A stretch of DNA of 53,994 nucleotides from Lysinibacillus sphaericus OT4b.31 (GTDB lineage: Bacteria > Bacillota > Bacilli > Bacillales_A > Planococcaceae). The stretch spans positions 1 to 53,994 of the forward strand of contig NZ_KB933403.1 of NCBI RefSeq assembly GCF_000392615.1, read 5' to 3'. A program made the position numbers and the translations under genes. Below are positions 1 to 7,184 of this stretch, in pieces (positions within the stretch are counted from its first letter, which is position 1; each line of letters opens with the position of its first letter). The notes beneath the pieces were generated by a model. It was not told the origin of the DNA and made no database searches. It saw only the letters and a program-made list of their open reading frames with translations.

Positions 1-174
1 TTCTTCGGTCTCTTAAAATCAGAATTACTTTACTTACAAGAGTTTGAAAACATGGAACACTTCAAGCGAGAGCTTGAACAATATATTGAATACTACAACC
101 ACAAACGAATTAAGGCAAAATTAAAAGGATTAAGTCCAGTACAATATCGAACTCAATCCCTACAAGCTTCTTAA
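1..174 (+). CDS. IS3-family (IS150 group) transposase OrfB, C-terminal end only
   Basis: The window opens inside this reading frame, so only the last 57 residues are seen. They begin [15 protein letters not shown] and continue to [20 protein letters not shown], the standard end of the DDE integrase domain of IS150-group transposases, including the final catalytic-helix region and the Pro-Val-x-Tyr-Arg tail. The frame is intact to TAA. The rest of the element lies to the left of the window, so whether it is a complete copy cannot be judged. It catalyses copy-out/paste-in transposition of its own IS. Confidence 0.93.
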   Translation, partial: FFGLLKSELLYLQEFENMEHFKRELEQYIEYYNHKRIKAKLKGLSPVQYRTQSLQAS

Positions 175-209
175 CTAAATAAAGTGTCTAACTTTTTGGG
201 TTCACTTCA
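175..209 (+). mobile_element. Right end of the IS3-family element
   Basis: After the transposase stop comes AAAGTGTCTAACTTTTTGG then TTCACTTCA, the usual right terminal inverted repeat of IS150-group elements, ending in CA at about 209. The flanking bases 210-226 look like one arm of a terminator hairpin whose other arm is missing. Confidence 0.7.
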
Positions 210-235
210 TCACGGAGTGGTCTTGTTATGGATTA

Positions 236-265
236 TTTAATTAAAGCACCCCATTATCTTATAAT
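236..265 (-). repeat. 30-base dispersed motif, copy 1 (partial match)
   Basis: Read on the minus strand it contains GGGGTGCTTTAATTAAATAA, nearly the same as copy 4 at 3286-3315 (GGGGTGCTTTAGTGGAATAA). It overlaps the stop codon of the small membrane-protein gene at 237-509. This is the weakest of five copies. Confidence 0.45.
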
Positions 266-509
266 ATTTTTTAGTTAATATGATAATGAAGCCACATACT
301 ATTGCTATGCCAAAAAACGAGGTGCCTAAAAAAACTACTGGGGAACCTACAAAAACGAACATCACATCGGTATGACTTGTAGCTACATATCCCCCCAATA
401 TATCAGGCTTATCGAATTTCGTTTTAATATATGCCCATCCATAGGTACTGAAAAAATATACTATATGTATAAACAGCGAACAAAAAAATGCCTGCATAAT
501 TGTTTTCAT
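237..509 (-). CDS. Small membrane protein, function unknown
   Basis: A 90-residue protein starting MKTIMQAFF. I chose this ATG because GGGGGAG lies 7 bases upstream; a longer frame from 524 would use no ribosome site. Two hydrophobic stretches (about residues 5-25 and 50-80) suggest two or three membrane spans, with a short basic tail (KKYYK). No family is recognised. Its 3' end touches the inserted IS3, and half of a likely terminator hairpin is gone. A dispersed 30-base motif lies about 180 bases upstream. Confidence 0.6.
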   Translation of the reverse strand: MKTIMQAFFCSLFIHIVYFFSTYGWAYIKTKFDKPDILGGYVATSHTDVMFVFVGSPVVFLGTSFFGIAIVCGFIIILTKKYYKIMGCFN

Positions 510-690
510 TACAAACTCCCCCATTTAACTAATTCACAGGAAGGAATCTACTCCCACCTTGGTTATTTACCATCAATATTTTTTCTCATCTTCCCTATAA
601 ATCAATACGTATGTTACATTTATTTTTATCATTTTCTATTATCACTTCCAATTTTCTAATCTAAATATCTAATGTATAACAGGGACGTTC

Positions 691-720
691 TTCAACTAAC
701 CTGCGCCGTTAGTTTAATAA
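691..720 (-). repeat. 30-base dispersed motif, copy 2
   Basis: On the plus strand it carries AACTAAC, a CTGCGCC loop, then GTTAGTT: a perfect 7-base inverted repeat. It aligns without gaps to copies at 2612 and 5730, all three sharing TT, TAA, CTGC, CGTTAGT and AATAA blocks (21 of 30 positions). It lies 181 bases upstream of the minus-strand gene starting at 509. Confidence 0.75.
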
Positions 721-778
721 TACCTCAAATCAGACCCATTTGGATATTTATTTCCATTTATTGTTGTGACATATACAA

Positions 779-811
779 AAAATGACCACCCATCACCGGA
801 GTGGTCTTGTT
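779..811 (-). terminator. Rho-independent terminator of the cupin gene
   Basis: Minus strand: GACCAC arm, TCCGGTGATGG loop region, GTGGTC arm, followed by ATTTTTTG. It sits about 35 bases past the cupin stop codon. Confidence 0.75.
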
Positions 812-845
812 TAAATTTGTTCAACTAAACCCTCTAATCCTTCAT

Positions 846-1388
846 TTATCCATTACCATGGCCTATTTCTTCAGCTGCTGCATCAGCTTTCGTTACATGT
901 ACTGTACCGAATGGATGGTTAGGAGGAGCATATATCGAATAAAGTTTTAATGGTTCGTTCCCTGTATTCGTTACGTTATGCCATGTTCCTGCAGGGACCA
1001 TTATCGCAAAATCTTCATAGATGTTCCTTTGGAAGTTTAAATTGTCTTTGCTTGGCCCCATCTGAACAATTCCCTGACCTTGTTCTATACGTAAAAACTG
1101 ATCAACATTAGGATGCACTTCCAAACCAATATCTTCGCCTACTTCTAGACTCATTACAGTAACTTGTAAATTCGATCCTGTCCACAACGCTGTACGATAA
1201 TTATTGTTTTGTTTAGTTATCTTTTCAATATCAATAACAAAGGGGTTAGGTCCATAATCCTTTAGTATGTTTGCTTCCTGAAAATAAGGATTTCTCCCCA
1301 TGTGCTCTACCTGATTGGGATAGGTCCAATACACAGGTTGATAACTATAATTATACATCTGAGCATTGCCATAATAAGGGTAATACAT
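846..1388 (-). CDS. Single-domain cupin protein with Tyr-rich N-terminus
   Basis: 180 residues. Residues 1-25 are rich in Tyr, Pro and Asn, as in some coat-associated proteins. Residues about 50-165 form a cupin barrel: motif 1 reads EVHPNVDQFLRIEQGQG, keeping one His, the Gln and the Glu but having Asn where the second His of the usual HxH would be; motif 2 reads VPAGTWHNVTN with its His. A metal site is therefore possible but reduced. It stands alone with its own terminator downstream. Cupins range from isomerases to storage and coat proteins, so the reaction cannot be named. The start ATG at 1388 is the only plausible one. Confidence 0.8.
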   Translation of the reverse strand: MYYPYYGNAQMYNYSYQPVYWTYPNQVEHMGRNPYFQEANILKDYGPNPFVIDIEKITKQNNNYRTALWTGSNLQVTVMSLEVGEDIGLEVHPNVDQFLRIEQGQGIVQMGPSKDNLNFQRNIYEDFAIMVPAGTWHNVTNTGNEPLKLYSIYAPPNHPFGTVHVTKADAAAEEIGHGNG

Positions 1389-1537
1389 TTACCTCAATCC
1401 TCTCGCACATTATAAAATCATATTATGCAATTTGTTGAAGGGATGTGTTTACCTTTAAAATGAATGGTGAAAATAAGGTTTTCTAAAAGCTATCCCTTAC
1501 CTCTAACCAGTTATAGAAAGGTACTGAACGCTCTCTA

Positions 1538-1990
1538 TTAGTTGTTTCTTCTATATATGATGAATTTACTAAACTTCATACTAGAACGCTCTACAGCCTT
1601 ACTATATGCCCCTACAACTACGGCTCTTAATGTACTAGCAACTGTCAGTACACCTTCTTTAATATCCATAGCAATTTTGAATAGTACGTTCTTAGCTTTT
1701 ATGAAGTCAGGTGCACTATTAACCTGAGTAGCCAATACAACCTTGTGCAATTCATCTTTTAAGTTATCTGCTAATGGCAAGCTATTCATGAAATCGAACA
1801 GCATTTGTTGGTACTCATTCATGTATTCCTTACAAGCTTCTTTTTCAGCGTGAGCATCTATATATACTTGCTGTAAAGTGCTTGTTTTAAAAGAAGAAAG
1901 ATTAAAAGATTTAGATGATTGGTTTTCTGTAAATTGCTCCGAAACCACGTCGTTACTAGCTTCGTTAGCTGTCTCTCGTTGGCACCCGAC
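1538..1990 (-). pseudogene. Possible 5'-truncated lipoprotein gene, function unknown
   Basis: The frame is open from 1990 to its stop at 1538 (150 residues) but offers no ATG and no ribosome site; a GTG at 1948 is the only usable start. The first residues after the upstream stop are VGCQRETANEASND, which look like a lipobox cysteine followed by a polar linker, as if the signal peptide had been cut off at about 1990. The rest is helical and partly charged, with the C-terminus ending IIYRRNN. DNA to the right belongs to an unrelated plus-strand fragment, so 1980-1995 looks like a rearrangement junction. If translated from GTG it would be a 136-residue soluble protein. Confidence 0.4.
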
Positions 1991-2062
1991 TTAGGTGTTA
2001 ACAATGTAGTAGGAATGACTGGTGCTATGAATGCTACTCAAATTAGTGTCCATAATGATTGA
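1979..2062 (+). pseudogene. C-terminal fragment of an unidentified small protein
   Basis: A short plus-strand frame reading LAPDLGVNNVVGMTGAMN and ending in TGA, followed 14 bases later by a terminator hairpin. It has no start or ribosome site. It may be the surviving tail of a small gene cut at the same junction that truncates the minus-strand frame beside it. Confidence 0.25.
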
Positions 2063-2076
2063 AATGAAGTAAATTT

Positions 2077-2106
2077 AGTCACTCAACAGAGTGGCTATTT
2101 TATTTA
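2077..2106 (+). terminator. Plus-strand terminator
   Basis: AGTCACTC, loop AACA, GAGTGGCT, then ATTTTATTT. It follows the short plus-strand gene fragment ending at 2062. Confidence 0.6.
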
Positions 2107-2125
2107 CTCTGTTTTCTTGTAAACA

Positions 2126-2167
2126 AACAAAAAAGACCAGGTACTCACTTTAAAATGAGCGCCTGGT
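2126..2167 (-). terminator. Minus-strand terminator
   Basis: ACCAGG and CTCA on one arm pair with TGAG and CCTGGT on the other around an A/T loop. On the minus strand the stem is followed by CTTTTTTG. It ends the unit containing the small membrane protein at 2287-2562. Confidence 0.7.
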
Positions 2168-2286
2168 TATTTGTTTACTACTTCTCGAACTTTATCAAAA
2201 TTAAACCTTTTAAATGATACTGTTCTTAGAGAGCCTGTGTTAGTTTTCTCTAAATACTGAACCTTACATTTTGTTAGTTGAAGAAT
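2167..2286 (-). pseudogene. In-frame tail after a TAG stop, resembling the end of an ATP-dependent DNA ligase
   Basis: Directly after the TAG of the small membrane gene the same frame stays open for 39 codons, ending TAA at the terminator. It reads CKVQYLEKTNTGSLRTVSFK, then RFNFDKVREVVNK. The pattern of a beta strand, YLE, T, G, LR and SFK is what I know from the C-terminal OB-fold end (motif VI region) of bacterial ATP-dependent DNA ligases. It has no start codon. I infer a gene remnant fused by deletion to the membrane-protein gene; read-through of TAG is a less likely option. Confidence 0.35.
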
Positions 2287-2562
2287 CTAAATTTCTGTTC
2301 CATTTGAGAGTCTCTTTTTAATAACAAAATAAGTTACTACTCCTAAGCTAATGTAGATTATTAACATACTACTACCCAATATCGCAGAGTATTTATATAC
2401 ATCATAAAGACTGTATATACTTTGTAAAATATAGATTGTTAAAAACACAAATCCTTTCTTTCTGCTTTTCACAAAGACTGAGGAAAAAATAGACAAAACT
2501 ATACTAACGACTGCCAACTGAAATAAAATGAGTATTGTGAACATCAAAATATTATTATCCAT
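2287..2562 (-). CDS. Small three-span membrane protein, function unknown
   Basis: 91 residues with three hydrophobic segments (about 5-28, 38-52 and 60-80), a basic loop KSRKKG, and a charged tail. The ATG at 2562 has AAGGGGGGA 8 bases upstream, a strong ribosome site, so the gene is likely real. No family is recognised. A copy of the 30-base dispersed motif lies 49 bases upstream, between the gene and its likely promoter or inside its leader. Confidence 0.65.
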   Translation of the reverse strand: MDNNILMFTILILFQLAVVSIVLSIFSSVFVKSRKKGFVFLTIYILQSIYSLYDVYKYSAILGSSMLIIYISLGVVTYFVIKKRLSNGTEI

Positions 2563-2611
2563 TACACCAATCCCCCCTTCATGACTTCTACAAATGAAAT
2601 CAATTTCCTTG

Positions 2612-2641
2612 TTCCGCTAAACTGCTCCGTTAGTACAATAA
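2612..2641 (-). repeat. 30-base dispersed motif, copy 3
   Basis: Plus strand: TTCCGCTAAACTGCTCCG, then TTAGTACAATAA. It aligns gap-free with copies 2 and 5 and keeps CTAA/TTAG pairing around the loop. It lies 49 bases upstream of the minus-strand gene starting at 2562. Confidence 0.75.
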
Positions 2642-2668
2642 AATGTTGTATAAAAATTGAAGTCTTAT

Positions 2669-2700
2669 CGTTGTAAATCCGAATAAATTTGACTAGCCTC
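2669..2700. repeat. Direct repeat pair member (partner at 3250-3281)
   Basis: CGTTGTAAATCCG.ATAAAT.TG.C.AG.CC occurs here and again at 3250-3281 in the same orientation, with a handful of differences. The pair brackets the 59-residue membrane-protein gene at 2960-3139. Confidence 0.6.
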
Positions 2701-2808
2701 ATCTAAGACGATGGTGCAACATCACTTCAAATGCTTCAAAACCTTTGCCATGACTGACTTTTAACAAAAGTGCATAATACAACGCATAAACAATGTTCAT
2801 AAGAAAAG

Positions 2809-2846
2809 CCACGAACGTTGATTTCACAATATTCGTGGCTTTTTCA
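2809..2846 (+). terminator. Orphan plus-strand terminator
   Basis: AAGCCACGAA and TTCGTGGCTT pair across a 14-base loop and are followed by TTTC. There is no intact plus-strand gene upstream, so it probably belonged to a lost gene. Confidence 0.5.
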
Positions 2847-2959
2847 TGTGCGCCCAAACTTTCATTTGGGAACGGTTTTTTAATATAAATCTTATAAATA
2901 TTCATTGTAAAAATTATTCTACGGATTATGTGATATAGGATAAAAGGTGAAAACTAATT

Positions 2960-3139
2960 TTATTCTTTATTAGCAAACCATTTTTCACTTAAGTATTGAG
3001 AAAACCCGAGAATAATCGTAATACTAATGCCAATTAAAATAAATCGTATATCTTTATTAGGTAAAATTCTATTTATGATAAAAACAGAAATCATTACAAT
3101 AAGTGCAAATGTTATTGAAAATAATATTTTTTTCAGCAT
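2960..3139 (-). CDS. 59-residue membrane protein, function unknown
   Basis: A short gene reading MLKKILFSITFALIVMISVF, a loop with RILPNKDIR, a second span around FILIGISITIILGF, and a polar tail ending KWFANKE. Two membrane spans are clear. The ribosome site is weak (AAAGTTGG with about 9 bases to ATG). Its amino-acid pattern is that of a real membrane protein, and it shares the neighbourhood pattern of a dispersed 30-base motif 147 bases upstream. No family is recognised. Confidence 0.55.
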   Translation of the reverse strand: MLKKILFSITFALIVMISVFIINRILPNKDIRFILIGISITIILGFSQYLSEKWFANKE

Positions 3140-3249
3140 TCGTTACACCAACTTTTTTTGATATATTGTTTATTATACCAATTTTTGGATTGTTTTCTCA
3201 ATGTTATTAAGCTTCCCAAAGCGCCGTTTGGTAACAATTCTTTCCTTAA

Positions 3250-3281
3250 CGTTGTAAATCCGCATAAATATGGCCAGACCC
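3250..3281. repeat. Direct repeat pair member (partner at 2669-2700)
   Basis: Second copy of CGTTGTAAATCCG.ATAAAT, directly abutting copy 4 of the 30-base motif. Confidence 0.6.
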
Positions 3282-3285
3282 CTTA

Positions 3286-3315
3286 TTCCACTAAAGCACC
3301 CCGTTCGTATTATAA
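3286..3315 (-). repeat. 30-base dispersed motif, copy 4
   Basis: Gap-free alignment with copy 2 gives about 21 of 30 identities, including TT, CTAA, CCGTT, GT and ATAA. Against copy 3 on the minus strand it matches along ACGG.G...TTTAG.GGAA.AAGG. It lies 147 bases upstream of the minus-strand gene starting at 3139. Confidence 0.6.
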
Positions 3316-3352
3316 GGTCAACCGGAGAAATCTGGTTGACTATTTTTTATTC
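3315..3352 (+). terminator. Plus-strand terminator next to the IS110 left end
   Basis: GGTCAACC, loop GGAGAAATCT, GGTTGACT, then ATTTTTTATT. It may insulate the IS or end a lost gene. Confidence 0.6.
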
Positions 3353-3361
3353 AATTTATAG

Positions 3362-3552
3362 ATTGATAGTAGCCGGAGTAGAACGGAAGCACCCGTGGGA
3401 CTTGATCCCGATAACTAAACTGTTCGCCCTCTACCTGTTAACACATGATTAGGCTGGTTGGAACATAGTGATCCCGTATAACAAGCGAAGATATGAATAA
3501 CAAGCTAGATAGAGGTTGCTGGTCAATCTACTTCATAAGGAGGAGATAATTT
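3362..3552 (+). ncRNA. IS110 left-end non-coding region, candidate bridge RNA
   Basis: About 190 bases of non-coding DNA lie between the likely element edge and the transposase ATG. It is less AT-rich than the surrounding DNA and has short pairings, for example GGGA...TCCC near 3397-3410, with GATCCCG repeated near 3470. In IS110-group elements the left end is known to encode the bridge RNA that pairs with donor and target DNA. The assignment here rests on position and length, not on an observed fold; I cannot fix the edges. Confidence 0.45.
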
Positions 3553-4773
3553 ATGAATCCAGTTGTAGGTCTGGATGTCGCAAAAGGTGAAAGTCAAATT
3601 CAAATGTTCTTGGATAAAAAAAGGCCCTATAATAGTGTGAAAGTTGAACATACGGTGGAGGGGCTAGAAGAGTTACACTCTTATTTAATAGATTTAGAGC
3701 GTCAAACAGGGATGAAACCACCTGTTGTTTTGGAGTCAACAGGACACTATCATGCCCCAGTTGTTCAGTTTTTAGAAGCAAGAGAGTACATTGCTATTAT
3801 CGTAAATCCACTAGTATCTTACCGAGCAAAAAGTTCTAACTTACGAAAAACCAAAACAGATGCCATTGATGATTATCACTTAGGCGAACTGTATTACAAA
3901 GAGGATTTAGAGCCTCAGAAAAAGCGTGGTGTTCAGTTATTAAACCTTCGGCATCTAACAAGGCAACATGAAAATATGACGGGTATTATGATTCAAACTA
4001 AGCTTCAATTTCAAGCCGTATTAGATCAAATATTCCCTGAGTACAAAGGAGTTTTTGGCGATTTATACGCTGAGATTTCCATAAAAACTTTACAAGCCTA
4101 CCCTACTTCTGAATCAGTCAAAAAAGCAGGTGTTGAAGAGATCGCACAATTCATTGATACACATTGCAAAGCACGTTCGTTTAATTGGGCGCTCGAAAGA
4201 TCGGAAAAATTAATCGGAGCTGCAGAACGCAATCCATTTCAATCAACGCTTTATCAAAGTCTTCTAGTCAGTTTGAATATGTATATTGATTTATTTCAAG
4301 TGTACCACCAATAACTTTCTACGTTGGAGCGTGAGATTGATGAGTTAGCGGCACAACTTGAAGAATATGAATTACTCCAATCAATTCCCGGTATAGGTGA
4401 AAAAATCGCTGCCACGATTATTTCAGAAATCGGAGAAATTGGTCGGTTTAATCATCCAAAAAAGTTAGTGGCTTTTGCGGGACTAGATCCAAGTGTATTT
4501 GAATCAGGACGCTTTAAAAGTACGAAAAATCACATTACTAAACGTGGCTCAGCTAGGCTTCGTCACATGCTTTATACAGCTGTTCGTTGTTCTATTCGAG
4601 ATAGTCGGAAAAAGAAAACAACACCTGAAACTTTAGCACGAAATAAGCGATTACGAGCTTTCTATGATTTAAAACGACCATATAAAGCAGCTATAATTGC
4701 TTGTGCTAATAAGCTTTTACACTGGATTTATGCCATGTTAAAAACGAAAACACCATTCCAAGAAACTATATAG
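3553..4773 (+). pseudogene. IS110-family DEDD transposase with one in-frame TAA
   Basis: The first part (253 residues) holds the RuvC-like DEDD domain: Asp8 in VGLDVAKG, Glu61 in VLESTGHYH, Asp103 and Asp106 in KTDAIDDYH. A TAA at 4312-4314 interrupts it, and the same frame continues at once into the helix TLEREIDELAAQLEEYELLQ and the Tnp20 domain (IPGIGEKIAATIISEIG, then AFAGLDPSVFESGRF with the likely nucleophilic Ser, then KRGSARLRHMLY) to a stop at 4773. No other damage is visible, so one base change (for example CAA to TAA after VYHQ) would explain it. Ribosome site AGGAGG precedes the ATG. Full length would be about 406 residues, normal for the family. Confidence 0.85.
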
Positions 4774-4925
4774 TAACAGCATTTTCAAATACAACAAAAA
4801 CCTTCCAAATTGAATTCGGAGGGTTATTTGAGTTGCGCTTTTTAGTATAGCATGAAGTGTTATTTAATTTAAAAGATTTTATTGATAATCTATTAGCTGG
4901 TTTAGCTTAAGAAGATGTTTTATGA

Positions 4926-5648
4926 TTAAGGTTTTTTCCCTAAAGAAAACCCTTCAAATAGTCGACCGCCGAATGGTTCCAAAACCATTTTACTTAGTTG
5001 AACAACTTTTCTTTTCTCACCCGTTTTATAAAAAGTATCAAAGGCTTCAATGAATTCTTCGGTAAATTTTACATCGTAATGCTTCAAAGCACGAACAACC
5101 CATTTTGAAGAACCTATCCAACAACCATTAGTTCTTAGCACAAATTCATGAATAAGCTCAGCTAATGTGTTAGCTATAAATATTTCTTCGGCTCGATTAT
5201 TACAACCTATAAAATCATCTAGGACATCAGTTAAAAAATATCGCTTTGTCGTAATTATTTCTTCTGTCCATCTTTCAGGACCCTTATCCAATATCTCTTT
5301 AGCTTCTTCTTTAATAGAGTCTATAATTCCTTCATCTTTTAATATAATCCCTTCTAATAACATTCTTTGCATAGAAGGCTTAGCATCTTTATAATCCATT
5401 TCGAAAAAATGTTTATAAGAAGTTAGATTATGGACGAAAATCTCTATTGGCCAACCAAAATCTATCAATGACTCCCTGTACGACGAGGTTATACTTTTTT
5501 CAAAAACGACAATATCAAGGTCAGAGGTATCTGTTTCCTCACCTCTAACAACACTTCCAGCCAATACAGCTCCCTGACAGTTTGGGAAGCTCTTATTAAT
5601 AAATCTTTTAGCTGCCTCTATTGGATTTAACTTTTTAGTATTACCCAT
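4926..5648 (-). CDS. Nucleotidyltransferase-domain protein (pol beta superfamily)
   Basis: 240 residues. The N-terminal 100 residues carry the minimal nucleotidyltransferase signature: VLAGSVVRGEETDTSDLDIVV, i.e. GS, then a DxD pair for metal binding, and a third acidic position in IEIFVHN. The rest is a helical domain of the kind seen in aminoglycoside adenylyltransferase-like and MNT/HEPN-linked proteins. GAGG lies 8 bases before the ATG. It would transfer a nucleotide to a small molecule or protein; the acceptor is unknown. It stands alone, flanked by IS DNA and a dispersed motif, which fits horizontal gain. Confidence 0.75.
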   Translation of the reverse strand: MGNTKKLNPIEAAKRFINKSFPNCQGAVLAGSVVRGEETDTSDLDIVVFEKSITSSYRESLIDFGWPIEIFVHNLTSYKHFFEMDYKDAKPSMQRMLLEGIILKDEGIIDSIKEEAKEILDKGPERWTEEIITTKRYFLTDVLDDFIGCNNRAEEIFIANTLAELIHEFVLRTNGCWIGSSKWVVRALKHYDVKFTEEFIEAFDTFYKTGEKRKVVQLSKMVLEPFGGRLFEGFSLGKKP

Positions 5649-5729
5649 TTACTTCGCCTCATTCTATTTGAATTCCTACTAACCCAGTATTCGTTACTTA
5701 GCCTCAGTAATCCTCTTACTTTTACCTTA

Positions 5730-5759
5730 TTAAAGTAATCTGCCTCGTTAGTTCAATAA
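5730..5759 (-). repeat. 30-base dispersed motif, copy 5
   Basis: Plus strand: TTAAAGTAATCTGCCTCG, then TTAGTTCAATAA. It aligns gap-free with copies 2 and 3. It lies 81 bases upstream of the nucleotidyltransferase start. Confidence 0.75.
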
Positions 5760-5855
5760 AAATTTAACAACTTTATTATTTTTCAAAGGACTTTATTGTA
5801 TATTAAACAACTTTATTATCTCTTAACACCATGGTCACTTCTTATATTGTGTTTT

Positions 5856-6242
5856 CTATTTAATCTTGTTTAAGGCATGACCCATTTCATTTAGCCAGTG
5901 TTTCCCACCATACACAACAAATGTAGTATTATTTTCTTCTCTATCAAAAATATGAACTCTTTGTGTAATAAGAAGATTTAAACCGAGTTCAGTTCGATCT
6001 ACCCTGCCTAAACTTAATTCCCAATATAAATTAGGATTTATATTAAGAGCATGGGCGTAAAAAATTAATCGTTGATTTGTCAATAATAGCCGGCCACCAT
6101 CAGAAGGCTTTTCACTTACTAATGAAAAATATGATCCTGTAACAAACAATGCTAAATCTGTCCAATCAAAATATTCATTTACAAAAGTTGCCGGCATTGC
6201 AATTGATGGTTTCCCTATTGGTTGGTCAGAAGCATTTACCAT
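5856..6242 (-). CDS. GRAM/PH-like domain protein, possibly 5'-truncated
   Basis: 128 residues. The segment GGRLLLTNQRLIFYAHAL, with later beta strands, matches the strand-turn pattern of GRAM and bacterial PH-like domains (a Gly, then L.LTN.RLIF). No catalytic residues are expected; such domains bind lipids or proteins. The ATG at 6242 has no ribosome site, and the frame stays open about 20 codons further without a start, so the 5' end may have been lost. The plus strand from 6241 also reads a 24-codon frame; I think that is chance. Confidence 0.5.
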   Translation of the reverse strand: MVNASDQPIGKPSIAMPATFVNEYFDWTDLALFVTGSYFSLVSEKPSDGGRLLLTNQRLIFYAHALNINPNLYWELSLGRVDRTELGLNLLITQRVHIFDREENNTTFVVYGGKHWLNEMGHALNKIK

Positions 6243-6394
6243 GCGTACGAATATTAAGATTACATCTGTTAGCGGCGAGATTATAAAATATACAACAAAT
6301 TCTTATACAGAATAACATATAAATCTGTCTATCTATAAAATTTTCTAATGTTTTTAAAAATTAACTGCATCTCAATTATTAGATGAAATCTAAC

Positions 6395-6810
6395 TATTGG
6401 GGATGTGGTTTTTTTATGACTAAATTTATAATGCAAGAAAGTTATTTAGAGGTATTTAAGCGAAAAATTAAGAACTGCCGATACAGATATTTTAAGCTGA
6501 GTGAATTAAGATTAAGGCTGGTACAATTAGATGGAGAAATATTGTAAATGGTTTCAATCAAGTGGAACTATGTAGATATATGTCTCGTAAAGGCAACTGT
6601 CACGACAACTTGTGCTGGGAATTTCTTTAAAATCCAAATTCCTATATATTGAAGGGATTTGAAAGTATAGAGCAACTTAAAAAAGTACTAAAAAAACATA
6701 TCATTACAACACGCAACGGATGCAGGCAAAATTAAAACTAAGTCCGATAGAAAATCGAACTCAGCCTAATGAAATAACCGTATCTAATTTTAAAGGGTCA
6801 CTTTATTTGT
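6395..6810 (+). pseudogene. Decayed IS3-family (IS150 group) element
   Basis: Pieces of an OrfB transposase in shifting frames: MSRKGNCHDN near 6583-6613, then ESIEQLKKVLKK near 6664-6700, then QAKLKLSPIENRTQPNEI near 6723-6777. These match the MSRKGNC, SIEQL and KLKGLSP blocks of the family, and parallel the intact tail at the start of the window. A degraded right end, CGTATCTAATTTTAAAGGG then TCACTT, follows at about 6779-6803. Frameshifts and internal loss make it inactive. A 43-codon frame at 6417-6547 has no recognisable match. Confidence 0.8.
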
Positions 6811-6937
6811 CTTACTTTGGTAAGTTCACTGAAAAGTACATTTTTAAATAAGAGCGTTGACGTGGACGAAATTTCATTCGAGTCATCGACTTTTTTCGCT
6901 CTTACTTATTAAACCAAAAGTTGTTTATCGTAATATA

Positions 6938-7180
6938 TTAATCTATTTCTTTTAGCAAATTTTCAATTTTAATTACTCGTTCATTTAATTCATCTACTCG
7001 TTTTTGTAAAACAAAAGCTTGCTGTTTTTCTACGTTTAGTCTTTCCTCTGCACGCTTCATATTCTTCTTATATGCTTTATAAATAAAAATTACTAGAATA
7101 AAGGGAATTGCTATCAATCCTAATATAATAATTGTTGCTATTATATCTCCAAAGTTCACTCCGGATACACCGTTAAACAT
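6938..7180 (-). CDS. Small membrane protein with coiled coil, partner of the adjacent regulator
   Basis: 80 residues: one membrane span (about 12-35), a basic stretch KAYKKNMKRAEERL, and a heptad-rich coiled coil to the end (LNVEKQQAFVLQKRVDELNE). It resembles the small DUF4083-type bacterial membrane proteins in layout. It starts 5 bases after the regulator's stop, with GGAGGAAT as ribosome site overlapping the end of the regulator gene, so the two are translated together. Role unknown; a membrane sensor or anti-regulator is possible but is inference. Confidence 0.65.
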   Translation of the reverse strand: MFNGVSGVNFGDIIATIIILGLIAIPFILVIFIYKAYKKNMKRAEERLNVEKQQAFVLQKRVDELNERVIKIENLLKEID

Positions 7181-7184
7181 TAAT

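Larger units (their letters stand above)
510..845. other. Gene-free stretch with one dispersed motif and a terminator
   Basis: AT-rich DNA between the small membrane gene and the cupin gene. It holds copy 2 of the 30-base motif (691-720) and the cupin terminator (about 779-811). I see no other coding signal on either strand. Confidence 0.6.
3362..4800 (+). mobile_element. IS110-family insertion sequence
   Basis: A left non-coding region, one DEDD/Tnp20 transposase split by a stop, and a short right tail. IS110 elements have no clear terminal repeats, so both edges are estimates. Left edge is placed just after the terminator at 3352, right edge soon after the transposase stop. Confidence 0.65.

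Noticed and set aside
2699..2905. 68-codon minus-strand frame
   Set aside because: No ribosome site, no protein-like pattern beyond one hydrophobic stretch, and a plus-strand terminator hairpin lies inside it.
6417..6547. 43-codon plus-strand gene
   Set aside because: Lies against the decayed IS3, has no ribosome site and no recognisable pattern; probably IS debris.
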